Shown here: one piece after another, positions 1 through 6,255 of the stretch
How the letters are laid out: each line of letters begins with the position of its first letter
Numbering within the stretch: the stretch's first letter is position 1
Assembly (NCBI GenBank): GCA_012519365.1
Contig: JAAYQH010000196.1
Location: 1-7,054, forward strand
Direction of reading: 5' to 3'
Length of the DNA stretch: 7,054 bases
Origin: Planctomycetota bacterium
GTDB lineage: Bacteria > Planctomycetota > Phycisphaerae > Sedimentisphaerales > Anaerohalosphaeraceae
Position numbers and translations under genes: made by a program
Notes under the pieces: model-generated
The model's input: only the letters and a program-made list of their open reading frames with translations
Databases searched by the model: none
Told to the model about the DNA's origin: nothing

Positions 1-25
1 TCGGCTCTAACGGGGCAAAAACTTT

Positions 26-56
26 AATTTTTTATGGGACGGTCCAATAAAAAATT
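26..56. repeat. 31-base near-perfect palindrome
   Basis: The left arm AATTTTTTAT (26-35) is the exact reverse complement of ATAAAAAATT (47-56). Inside it, GGAC (37-40) and GTCC (42-45) pair around the central G41. Only the 36/46 position (G against A) breaks the symmetry, so 14 of 15 pairs match. The T tract comes before the core and the A tract after it on both strands. An intrinsic terminator needs the opposite order, so an operator for a dimeric regulator or a cruciform-prone site fits better. The identity of any binding protein is unknown. Confidence 0.75.
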
Positions 57-101
57 CTCATATCCCAACAACTGCTTACCTGCCGGATAGTTATCGGACG
101 T

Positions 102-114
102 GGGGGGGGGCGGG
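102..114 (+). repeat. Poly-G tract (G9 then CGGG)
   Basis: Nine consecutive G at 102-110 are followed by C and three more G. Tracts of this length are prone to slippage during replication and sequencing. It lies about 230 bases before flgD, outside any recognised gene and upstream of the promoter candidate. A change in length would therefore act, if at all, through regulation rather than reading frame. Confidence 0.9.
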
Positions 115-182
115 CAAAGTAAGCCGGTGTTCGGAAAGTTTTGCCGCTTTATTCAGAGATTATACAGGCTTTGGAGTCGACG

Positions 183-218
183 TTGTCTTGCCAATTATTT
201 TTTAAGTCCTTGTCTTGC
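183..218 (+). repeat. Direct repeat TTGTCTTGC, two copies
   Basis: The 9-mer TTGTCTTGC occurs at 183-191 and again at 210-218, a 27-base offset. The second copy runs into the 8-base palindrome CTTGCAAG (214-221) just before the TATA-like element. Two copies flanking a candidate promoter would fit a regulator site, but chance cannot be excluded for nine bases. Confidence 0.5.
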
Positions 219-229
219 AAGTATATAAA
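202..229 (+). promoter_or_regulatory. Weak candidate sigma-70-type promoter for the operon
   Basis: TTAAGT (202-207) and TATAAA (224-229) are separated by 16 bases and resemble -35 and -10 boxes, the -35 poorly. Transcription would begin near 236, leaving a leader of about 105 bases before flgD. No good flagellar sigma-28 site (TAAA with GCCGATAA) and no sigma-54 GG-N10-GC pair was found in the region. The main operon promoter may therefore be this site or may lie upstream of the window. Confidence 0.25.
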
Positions 230-255
230 AGCGGTTTGGCGGACTTTTCTCACGG

Positions 256-302
256 CTAAGGCACACAAATTGCTCTACCCCTAAGCGGTAACGTGTCTTT
301 AG
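256..302 (+). other. Possible leader RNA hairpin before flgD
   Basis: CTAAGG (256-261) can pair with CTTTAG (297-302) through one G-U pair. After a bulged C262, ACAC (263-266) pairs with GTGT (293-296). The stem would have ten pairs and a loop of 26 bases. A second CTAAG copy at 281-285 could compete for the same 3' arm. No T tract follows, so it is not a standard terminator. No known riboswitch class is recognised. Confidence 0.25.
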
Positions 303-342
303 GTGTTTTGAAGGGTCTTGTAAACGGTAAAGGGTTGACGTT

Positions 343-786
343 ATGACAGTGATCGATTCGGCTCAGCAAAAGCTTGATTTTATGACGTTGCTGGTGACTG
401 AGCTTCAGTATCAAAATCCGCTGGAGCCGATGGACAACCAGCAGATGGCCGCTCAGTTGGCGCAGTTTTCACAGCTCGAGCTGACCGAAAAAATGAACAG
501 CAATATAAACGCAATGAATGAAACAATGTCAAAACTGAACAGCAGTTTTGAAGGGGCGATGCTGGTTGCGCAGATGGATTATGCCAAGTCGCTGCTGGGC
601 AAAACCGTGGAGTATTATTATGACGATTACGGTCAATCGCTTGAAGGCAAGGTCAATCGCGTCTTCTTCAACGAGGCCGGCTATTTGACCCTTGAAGTGA
701 CAAGTCAGGTGGCACACCCGGACGGGTCCACGGCGACCGAGTCGTTCAATGTACCTATTGACCTTGTAGAAGGCATAAAAGAATAA
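343..786 (+). CDS. flgD: Flagellar hook-assembly cap protein FlgD (short form)
   Basis: FlgD forms the cap at the tip of the growing hook, outside the cell, and places FlgE subunits beneath it; it is shed when the hook is complete. The N-terminal family block is clear at residues 11-46: LDFMTLL, then LQYQNPLEPMDN, then AAQLAQFSQLE. A helical stretch follows to about residue 78. Residues 84-147 (from LLGKTVEYYY) look like the Tudor-like half of the C-terminal region. At 147 residues it is shorter than the enteric protein (about 230) and closer to the short Firmicute type, so the Ig/FnIII-like insert seems absent. The frame has a TAA at 328-330 and no other start before ATG 343. AAAGGG at 329-334 is a fair ribosome site. 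It is first in the operon, 38 bases before its substrate gene flgE. Confidence 0.93.
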   Translation: MTVIDSAQQKLDFMTLLVTELQYQNPLEPMDNQQMAAQLAQFSQLELTEKMNSNINAMNETMSKLNSSFEGAMLVAQMDYAKSLLGKTVEYYYDDYGQSLEGKVNRVFFNEAGYLTLEVTSQVAHPDGSTATESFNVPIDLVEGIKE

Positions 787-824
787 ATCTGTAAAGAATC
801 TGAATATCGTTTCAGGAGAAAAGT

Positions 825-2501
825 ATGAGTTCTGCATTATCTGCCGCCGTATCAGGATTAAAGGCCCATCAAACCATGCTGGATGTGGCCGGTAACAATC
901 TGGCAAATGTCAACACCACCGCCTACAAGAGCAGTTCGGTCACCTTTGCCGAGTTGCTCAGTCAGAACATTCGAGGCGCCTCCGGCCCGGCAGGCAATTT
1001 GGGCGGCACCAATCCGCTGCAAACCGGAAGCGGCGTGGAGGTCTCCGGCATCGCGCGGAACCAGACCCAGGGCAATATCGTCTCGACCGGTCAGGATTTG
1101 GATGTGGCGATTGATGGCGAGGGCTTTTTTGTGCTGTCCAACGGTCGGCAATCTGTTTATACACGAGCCGGCTCATTTGCAACCGATGCGGACAATACCC
1201 TTGTGGATCCGGCCACAGGGTACAAGGTGCTTCAACTGGATAATTCCCCCATCCAGATTCCCTGGGGCACGGCCATGCCGGCCAGTGCGACTACCGAAAT
1301 TGTAATGAACGGCAATCTAAGGTCCTCGGCTGACAGCAATCAGGCTACATATAACAAAATTATCTCAAATGCGGCCTTTACCACCAATTCAGGGGCCAAC
1401 AGTGCCAACAGTTCAACATTGTTGTCTGACCTGGATCAATGGGGCCACGGCGGTTCGACAGGCTTCGAGTCGGGTAAAATTTTGATTTCAGGCATTAAAG
1501 AAGACGGAACAACGTTTGAAAATGAAGAGATTACGTGGGGTCCTGATGCCCGGTTGGGCGATATTCTCGATCAAATCAGCGCGCTGTTTAATAACAGCAC
1601 TGCGACGCTGGATTCGAGCGGACATATTGTGCTGACCGCGCTGGATAAGGGATACAATCAGGCCAACATCACAGGGATGAGTTATGTCCCGGGCGCAGGG
1701 GAAATGTTGTCTCTGCCGACCTATTTCAATTACAGCACCGTCGGCGGCAATGACAGTAAAAATTTCAGCATTACTGTTTTTGACTCGATGGGCGAGCAGC
1801 ACGTTTTAACGGGGGTCTTTGTCAAGACGGACACCCCGAATACCTGGGACTTGGTCATCACCTCGGTCAGCGGCGAGACCGAGCCTTCGTGGGACAATTA
1901 TGATATCATAAATGATTCGTCGCTCAATCGGCGAATCAGCGGTATAGAATTTAACCCGGACGGCTCCCTTAAAGGATTAAATTCGTCGGCTGAGTCCACG
2001 ACGTTTTCAGTTCGCTTTGATAATAATCCCACCCCGCAGGAGATCACATTGAATCTGGGCACGGAAGGTGAATTTACCGGTTTGACCCAATTTTCAGGTC
2101 AGTCCTCTACCGCTGGCGCATTGACCCAGGACGGTTATGAATCCGGTTCGCTGTCGAGCGTCAATATCGATCAGAACGGCACGGTCATCGGGATGTTCAC
2201 CAACGGCGTCAAAATTGATATCGCCCAGCTCCAACTGGCGGTGTTTTCCAACGCCAACGGGTTGGAATCCGTCGGCAACGGCTACTTTCTGCCGACGGCC
2301 AACTCCGGCGATGCAACCGTGACGATCGCAGGCACCAATGGAGCCGGCACGATTCGCGGCCAGAGTCTGGAAGAGTCCAATGTAGATATGGCCACGGAAT
2401 TTGTGACCTTAATGCAGGCCCAAAACGGATACCAGGCCAACGCCCGAACGATTCGCGTTGCCACCGATATCCTTCGGGAACTGACCAATCTAATACGGTA
2501 A
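825..2501 (+). CDS. flgE: Flagellar hook protein FlgE
   Basis: FlgE polymerises into the hook, the flexible joint between rod and filament, and is exported by the flagellar type III apparatus. The N-terminal rod/hook block has NNLANVN at 24-30, and LDVAIDGEGFF at 92-102 is the family's D1 signature. ATTEIVMNGNL (155-165) and ITVFDSMG (316-323) mark the hook-specific D2 region. The C-terminal helix starts with SLEESNVDM at 514. At 558 residues it is longer than the enteric form (about 400), mainly because of extra material near 176-300. Within that, residues 222-276 (including LGDILDQISALF and HIVLTALDKG) resemble the flagellin hook-IN motif. The usual TxGYK after the Asn block reads TTAYK here, with Ala for Gly. 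AGGAG at 814-818, six bases before ATG, is a strong ribosome site. Confidence 0.96.
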   Translation: MSSALSAAVSGLKAHQTMLDVAGNNLANVNTTAYKSSSVTFAELLSQNIRGASGPAGNLGGTNPLQTGSGVEVSGIARNQTQGNIVSTGQDLDVAIDGEGFFVLSNGRQSVYTRAGSFATDADNTLVDPATGYKVLQLDNSPIQIPWGTAMPASATTEIVMNGNLRSSADSNQATYNKIISNAAFTTNSGANSANSSTLLSDLDQWGHGGSTGFESGKILISGIKEDGTTFENEEITWGPDARLGDILDQISALFNNSTATLDSSGHIVLTALDKGYNQANITGMSYVPGAGEMLSLPTYFNYSTVGGNDSKNFSITVFDSMGEQHVLTGVFVKTDTPNTWDLVITSVSGETEPSWDNYDIINDSSLNRRISGIEFNPDGSLKGLNSSAESTTFSVRFDNNPTPQEITLNLGTEGEFTGLTQFSGQSSTAGALTQDGYESGSLSSVNIDQNGTVIGMFTNGVKIDIAQLQLAVFSNANGLESVGNGYFLPTANSGDATVTIAGTNGAGTIRGQSLEESNVDMATEFVTLMQAQNGYQANARTIRVATDILRELTNLIR

Positions 2502-2518
2502 ATAAGCGCGAAGCGAAA

Positions 2519-3691
2519 ATGCCTTTAGTTTTGTTTCAATTTGTTGCCCTCGCTGTGACGGGACGATTGACTCCTTATGAACGGTTTGATGCCATGAGGC
2601 GTCTGGATACCGGCGGATACTCGGTGTTGACCAACAAGTGGTTTGTGCTGCTGGGCTGGTCTGTCATATTCATTTTGATACTGCTGCTGTTGGTTGTGCA
2701 TCGGATGCGAACAGAACGAGAAAAGCGTCAGATTGAGCAGCGTTATGATGAATTGTCTGATCAAATGCAATTGACCGCCGCCGAGCGTGAGATTCTGGAC
2801 GCGATCGCTGTTCGCAGCGGTTCGGCCCGAAAGGACGCCGTCTTTCATCATGTCGAGGCGTTCGAAAACGGGCTGGCTCGCCTGATGCAGGATGTCTTTG
2901 CTGAAGGTCACAATCTGGCCTATCGCAAGCGGCTGCAGGCCGCCGTTTATGCCCTCGAAGAAAAACTGGGCTATATCAAGCCGGCGCCCGTATATCGTCC
3001 GAAAAGCATCAAAGAACAGAGCAGCCGGCATATCCCCGTCGGTACTTCCGTGCTGTTGTCGCTGCCGGGTCAGGATGAAGCACGTCAGATCCCCGGCCAG
3101 ATCGCAGCCAATGACAGATATGAGTTCGTTGTCAGGCCGGAAATCCCCCTGGCTTGTCAGCCCGGACAGATGTGGCGAGTGCAGTATGAGATTGGCACGG
3201 TAACGTGGGAAATTGAGGCGATTGCCTTGGCCGCATCGGATAAAGGGCTGATTTTTAACCACTCCGATCGTGTTCATTTTGTCAATCGCCGGCGTTTTCC
3301 GCGGGTGGCGGTTCGCAAAAAAGCAACCCTTGCGCAGCTGCCGGTGTTTCGGCACGCCCAGGAAGCCGATGATTTGCGTCCGGTGTTTTTTGATGCGCAG
3401 ATCAATGAAATTGCCGGGCCATCCCTGCGTATTCGTACGGACGTGGAGCTGGCCCTCAAGGATCGCGTGCTGGTGGTATTTGAGCTTGAGCCGGGATTGA
3501 TTGTTCAAGACATCGGGCTGGTGCGTGATATTCGTCAAACGCCGGTCGGGCAAGCCGCGATTGTGGAGTTGGCCGGCCTCAACGACAGGGCTGTGGCCGA
3601 ATTGGTGCGGGTTACCAATCAGCTTCTCAGCCGCACACCCCAGGCGGCGGCCGAACAGAACAATGAAAACACCGTTGCGGAGGTAACCTGA
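2519..3691 (+). CDS. Membrane-anchored YcgR-like PilZ-domain protein
   Basis: This is probably a cyclic-di-GMP-type receptor or structural relative acting at the inner membrane near the motor; the precise role is unknown. Residues 42-60 (WFVLLGW, then a run of I, L and V) form a transmembrane helix. A charged coiled coil follows (about 62-92), then a helical segment to about 155. Residues 172-255 match the YcgR N domain in style (IPVGTSVLLSLPG; IPLACQPGQMWRVQYE). NRRRFPRVAV (256-265) carries the PilZ RxxxR motif as R258 and R262. The expected D/NxSxxG reads N296-E-I-A-G-P, with Ser and the final Gly lost, so ligand binding may be weak. Family YcgR brakes flagellar rotation when bound to c-di-GMP. 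ATG 2519 has almost no ribosome site. In-frame ATG 2594 (residue 26) is an alternative that removes a short hydrophobic N terminus. The stop is one base before flgF. Confidence 0.8.
   Translation: MPLVLFQFVALAVTGRLTPYERFDAMRRLDTGGYSVLTNKWFVLLGWSVIFILILLLLVVHRMRTEREKRQIEQRYDELSDQMQLTAAEREILDAIAVRSGSARKDAVFHHVEAFENGLARLMQDVFAEGHNLAYRKRLQAAVYALEEKLGYIKPAPVYRPKSIKEQSSRHIPVGTSVLLSLPGQDEARQIPGQIAANDRYEFVVRPEIPLACQPGQMWRVQYEIGTVTWEIEAIALAASDKGLIFNHSDRVHFVNRRRFPRVAVRKKATLAQLPVFRHAQEADDLRPVFFDAQINEIAGPSLRIRTDVELALKDRVLVVFELEPGLIVQDIGLVRDIRQTPVGQAAIVELAGLNDRAVAELVRVTNQLLSRTPQAAAEQNNENTVAEVT
3679..3684 (+). promoter_or_regulatory. Ribosome binding site of flgF inside the PilZ gene
   Basis: GGAGGT lies eight bases before ATG 3693 and within the last codons of the preceding PilZ gene, whose TGA ends at 3691. 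The one-base gap points to translational coupling, so FlgF synthesis probably depends partly on translation of the PilZ gene. Confidence 0.75.
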
Positions 3692-3692
3692 G

Positions 3693-4433
3693 ATGACAAC
3701 GCCGGTCAGTCAAATGGCGACAGGACTTCGAGCGCTGATGCAGGATTATGAAACAGTAACGCATAATCTGGCCAATAGCAGCACCGCGGGTTTTAAGCGT
3801 CGGGTCAACTCTTTCAGTGCGGAGCTGGCACGGCAGCAGCGGCTGGGTGAGCAGCGCAGTCTGATGAACGGGCGGATCGACGCAAATGGGGCAATTGATT
3901 TTACCCAGGGCGTTTTGAGCTGTACCGAACGGCCGCTGGATATTGCATTGGAAGGCAATGGATTTATTGCGTTGGATACGCCGCAGGGGCCGCTTTATAC
4001 CCGTAATGGTGCGTTGTCCATCAATTTGCTGAATCAGCTTGTGGACGGTTCCGGCCGATTGGTGTCCGGACAAAACGGTCCTATCGTGATTCCTGCTGCC
4101 GTAACGGAAAGCGATATTCGCATTGATGCCGGCGGGACGGTATACGCTAATGAGGTGGAACTGGGGCGAATTCGGGTCGTGGAATTCGGCGACGCGATCG
4201 ATTCCCTGACGCCGGCCGGGCACGGCTGTTTTAAGGCGCCCCGGAATCAAGTGCCGCGAGAAGCGACCGAGACGAAAGTCCGCCAGGGATATCAGGAAAA
4301 TTCCAATGTCCAAATGGTACACGAATTGACCGGTCTGATTTCATTGTCGCGAATGTATGAGGCCAATATCAACGTGCTTCGCAAAAATCGTGAAAACTCG
4401 GCGACGTTGCTTGAGGTCGCCCGAAACGCATAG
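3693..4433 (+). CDS. flgF: Flagellar proximal rod protein FlgF
   Basis: FlgF is a subunit of the flagellar rod, the drive shaft that crosses the periplasm. The N-terminal block HNLANSSTAGFK (24-35) is a rod/hook family signature at the same offset as in FlgE and FlgG. LDIALEGNGFIAL (82-94) is the central signature. YQENSNVQMVHEL (200-212) opens the C-terminal helix. The length of 246 residues is normal. FlgF is preferred over a second FlgG because the N-terminal block deviates (SSTAGFK rather than VNTNGYK), the C-terminal helix is divergent, and the gene directly precedes a canonical flgG. The chosen start has a strong GGAGGT site and aligns with the paralogues. Confidence 0.92.
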   Translation: MTTPVSQMATGLRALMQDYETVTHNLANSSTAGFKRRVNSFSAELARQQRLGEQRSLMNGRIDANGAIDFTQGVLSCTERPLDIALEGNGFIALDTPQGPLYTRNGALSINLLNQLVDGSGRLVSGQNGPIVIPAAVTESDIRIDAGGTVYANEVELGRIRVVEFGDAIDSLTPAGHGCFKAPRNQVPREATETKVRQGYQENSNVQMVHELTGLISLSRMYEANINVLRKNRENSATLLEVARNA

Positions 4434-4456
4434 GATATAACGCAGGAGAATGAGCC

Positions 4457-5239
4457 ATGCTTAGAGCATTTTCAACAGCCGCAACGGGGATGGACGCCCA
4501 GCAAACAATGGTGGACGTTATTGCCAACAATCTGGCGAATGTTAATACCAACGGCTATAAGCGTTCCCAGGTCAATTTTCAGGATTTGCTGTACGTTAAG
4601 ATGCGACAGGCCAGTCGTGAGGTCTCCGCCGGCATCACCGCCCCCAGCGGCATGGAAGTGGGCAGCGGCGTGCAGATTGCCTCGACGAATCGTGCCTTTA
4701 CGGTCGGTGAGTTCCAAAGCACCGGCAACGAGTTGGATATGGCCATACAGGGGGACGGTTTTTTTCAGGTCACTTTACCCAACGGTGAACTTCGCTACAC
4801 TCGCGACGGAGCTCTTCAGAAAGACGCCGACGGTCTGTTGGTTACAGCCAGCGGTTATCAGTTAACGCCCTCCATCACGATTCCTCAGGATGCGCTGGCG
4901 GTGGATATCGCCAGCGACGGCACGGTCAGCGTGGAGACCTACTCCGGCACTCAGGTCGTCGGGTCGATTCAGCTTTACCGTTTTTCGAATCCGGCGGGTC
5001 TGACCGCCGAGGGGGGCAATCTCTTTCGTGAAACCGAGGCCAGCGGTGCGGCGATTACGGGAACCCCCGGCGAGAACGGCTTTGGCACCCTCCTGTCGCA
5101 GTATCTCGAAAAATCCAATGTCCAGATGGTCAACGAACTGGTCAATCTGATTACCGCTCAGCGGGCCTATGAAATCAATTCCCGGGCGATTCGAACGGGG
5201 GACAATATGCTGCAGCAATTGAATCAGCTCATCCGTTAA
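4457..5239 (+). CDS. flgG: Flagellar distal rod protein FlgG
   Basis: FlgG builds the distal rod, around which the P and L rings assemble and on which the hook is mounted. The N terminus MLRAFSTAATGMDAQQ and block NNLANVNTNGYK (24-35) are typical of FlgG. LDMAIQGDGFFQV (93-105) is the central signature. YLEKSNVQMVNEL opens the C-terminal helix at 216. The length of 260 residues matches the family norm. AGGAGA at 4444-4449 gives a seven-base spacing to ATG 4457. A second ATG at 4450 lies directly against that site in another frame and closes after four codons, so it is not used as the start here. It follows flgF by 23 bases, the classic rod gene order. Confidence 0.96.
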   Translation: MLRAFSTAATGMDAQQTMVDVIANNLANVNTNGYKRSQVNFQDLLYVKMRQASREVSAGITAPSGMEVGSGVQIASTNRAFTVGEFQSTGNELDMAIQGDGFFQVTLPNGELRYTRDGALQKDADGLLVTASGYQLTPSITIPQDALAVDIASDGTVSVETYSGTQVVGSIQLYRFSNPAGLTAEGGNLFRETEASGAAITGTPGENGFGTLLSQYLEKSNVQMVNELVNLITAQRAYEINSRAIRTGDNMLQQLNQLIR

Positions 5240-5253
5240 CGCATTGCATGATC

Positions 5254-5259
5254 AAGGAA
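5254..5259 (+). promoter_or_regulatory. Ribosome binding site that fixes the flgA start
   Basis: AAGGAA sits six bases before ATG 5266, while the in-frame ATG at 5248 has only TTAACGCATTGC before it and no purine-rich site. The downstream ATG also puts a normal signal peptide at the extreme N terminus. Confidence 0.65.
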
Positions 5260-5265
5260 TTTGAG

Positions 5266-6240
5266 ATGTTCAGCTCAAAAGGAAAAGGACTGCTTCTGTG
5301 GATGGCAGTCGGTATGATCCCGCTCTGTGCGGCCGAAAGACCGCTGCAGATTTATCTGCCTCAGGAAATTCGGCTTGAAGGCCAGACGGTGGAATTGGGA
5401 CAGATCGCTATTCTGCTCGGCGATGATGCGTTGATTGAAAAGGCACGGTCCGTTTCTCTCGGGGCGTTTGCGATGGACGGACAGACATTGCGGGTGGATC
5501 GAAACACTATTTTGAGCCGCTTGGCCGGCGATGGCATTCGTCCCGCACAAGTCCACATCCGCGGGGCCGAAATAGTGCACATCGGACGGCAGGAGATGAC
5601 GGTCTCAGACGAGCAGATTGTCGCATGTGCTCGGCGCTGCCTTGAAAGAAATTTGTCCGGCCATCAGGGGGCCGCAGCGGAACTTATCCGGTTGCCCAAG
5701 CCGCAGGTGCTCAGCATCGAGCACGGGGCGGCAGAATTGACGGCCACCGATGCTGTGCCGCAGGGCGACGGCACCTGGCGGATTCGTGTGGCTGTATTGC
5801 AGGACGGCCGGGCCGTGGCCGAGGAAGATGTGTTTTTTACAGTGCGCTATCAGATCAGACAGGTCATTGCAGCAGAAGACCTGCCGGCCGGTACAGTATT
5901 AACCAGCGAGAACGTACGCGTAGAAACCGTCCTTAGCGATCGACCGGAGTCGACCGACTGGGTGGTGCCTTATGGGATGGCAACGACCTGTCGTGTTGCC
6001 AAAGGGACGGTCGTAGCTGAGTCGGTGCTTGAGCCTCAACGGGGCCCGGTTGTAGTCCAGCGACGACAAGTCGTGATGGTGCAAATCGACAACGGCATCT
6101 TATTTGTCTCGGCGCATGGTGAGGCGATGGAGGAAGGACGAGTCGGCCAGACGATTCGTGTACGGCGCGGCCAGCGGCCGAATGATCGCATCATCATTTG
6201 TCGCGTTCAGGCTGACGGAACGGTAGAACCGGTACTTTAA
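5266..6240 (+). CDS. flgA: P-ring assembly chaperone FlgA (SAF domain)
   Basis: FlgA is a periplasmic chaperone needed for FlgI to polymerise into the P ring around the rod. From ATG 5266 the protein has 324 residues. Residues 1-24 form a signal peptide (FSSKGKG, then LLLWMAVGMIPL) with likely cleavage after Cys-Ala-Ala. The middle is weakly conserved, as usual in the family. A SAF-type domain begins at VIAAEDLPAGTVLTSENV (200-217). The end has the FlgA pattern of a VVMVQIDNGILFVS strand, Gly-Gln-Thr-Ile-Arg-Val, then RIIICRVQADGTV. It is longer than the enteric protein (about 220 residues) because of its N-terminal part. ATG 5248 would give 330 residues with a poorer ribosome site. It lies 26 bases after flgG and 15 before flgH, and the chaperone and both ring genes are adjacent. 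Confidence 0.9.
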   Translation: MFSSKGKGLLLWMAVGMIPLCAAERPLQIYLPQEIRLEGQTVELGQIAILLGDDALIEKARSVSLGAFAMDGQTLRVDRNTILSRLAGDGIRPAQVHIRGAEIVHIGRQEMTVSDEQIVACARRCLERNLSGHQGAAAELIRLPKPQVLSIEHGAAELTATDAVPQGDGTWRIRVAVLQDGRAVAEEDVFFTVRYQIRQVIAAEDLPAGTVLTSENVRVETVLSDRPESTDWVVPYGMATTCRVAKGTVVAESVLEPQRGPVVVQRRQVVMVQIDNGILFVSAHGEAMEEGRVGQTIRVRRGQRPNDRIIICRVQADGTVEPVL

Positions 6241-6255
6241 TGAAAGGATTACAGA

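Larger units (their letters stand above)
1..342. other. Non-coding region upstream of the flagellar operon
   Basis: No credible gene is visible on either strand. The region is visibly richer in A+T than the genes that follow. It holds a 31-base palindrome, a nine-G tract, a repeated 9-mer, a weak promoter candidate and a possible leader hairpin, each listed separately. The first 24 or 47 bases could be the tail of an upstream gene, because the forward frames close at TAA 25-27 or TAA 48-50. The fragment is too short to recognise. The 18-codon frame starting at ATG 34 has no ribosome site and lies inside the palindrome, so it is not called. Confidence 0.7.

Noticed and set aside
26..56. Intrinsic terminator for an upstream gene
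   Set aside because: The stem core is only four to five G/C-rich pairs and is followed by A rather than T on both strands.
34..90. 18-codon frame from ATG 34 in the upstream region
   Set aside because: No ribosome site, no recognisable peptide, and it starts inside the palindrome.
82..90. Sigma-28 -10 box (GCCGGATAG resembling GCCGATAA)
   Set aside because: It has an extra G and no TAAA box at the right distance upstream; the nearest, at 48-51, is far too distant.
787..824. Internal promoter between flgD and flgE
   Set aside because: TAAAG at 792-796 has no matching -10 element at a suitable distance, and the gap is only 38 bases including the ribosome site.
2525..3553. 342-codon open frame on the minus strand opposite the PilZ gene
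   Set aside because: It lies opposite a gene with clear domains, has no recognisable motif or ribosome site, and its composition is that of a reverse shadow.
825..5239. Recent duplication among flgE, flgF and flgG
   Set aside because: Similarity is limited to the conserved terminal and central blocks typical of ancient rod/hook paralogues; DNA identity does not extend beyond about a dozen bases.
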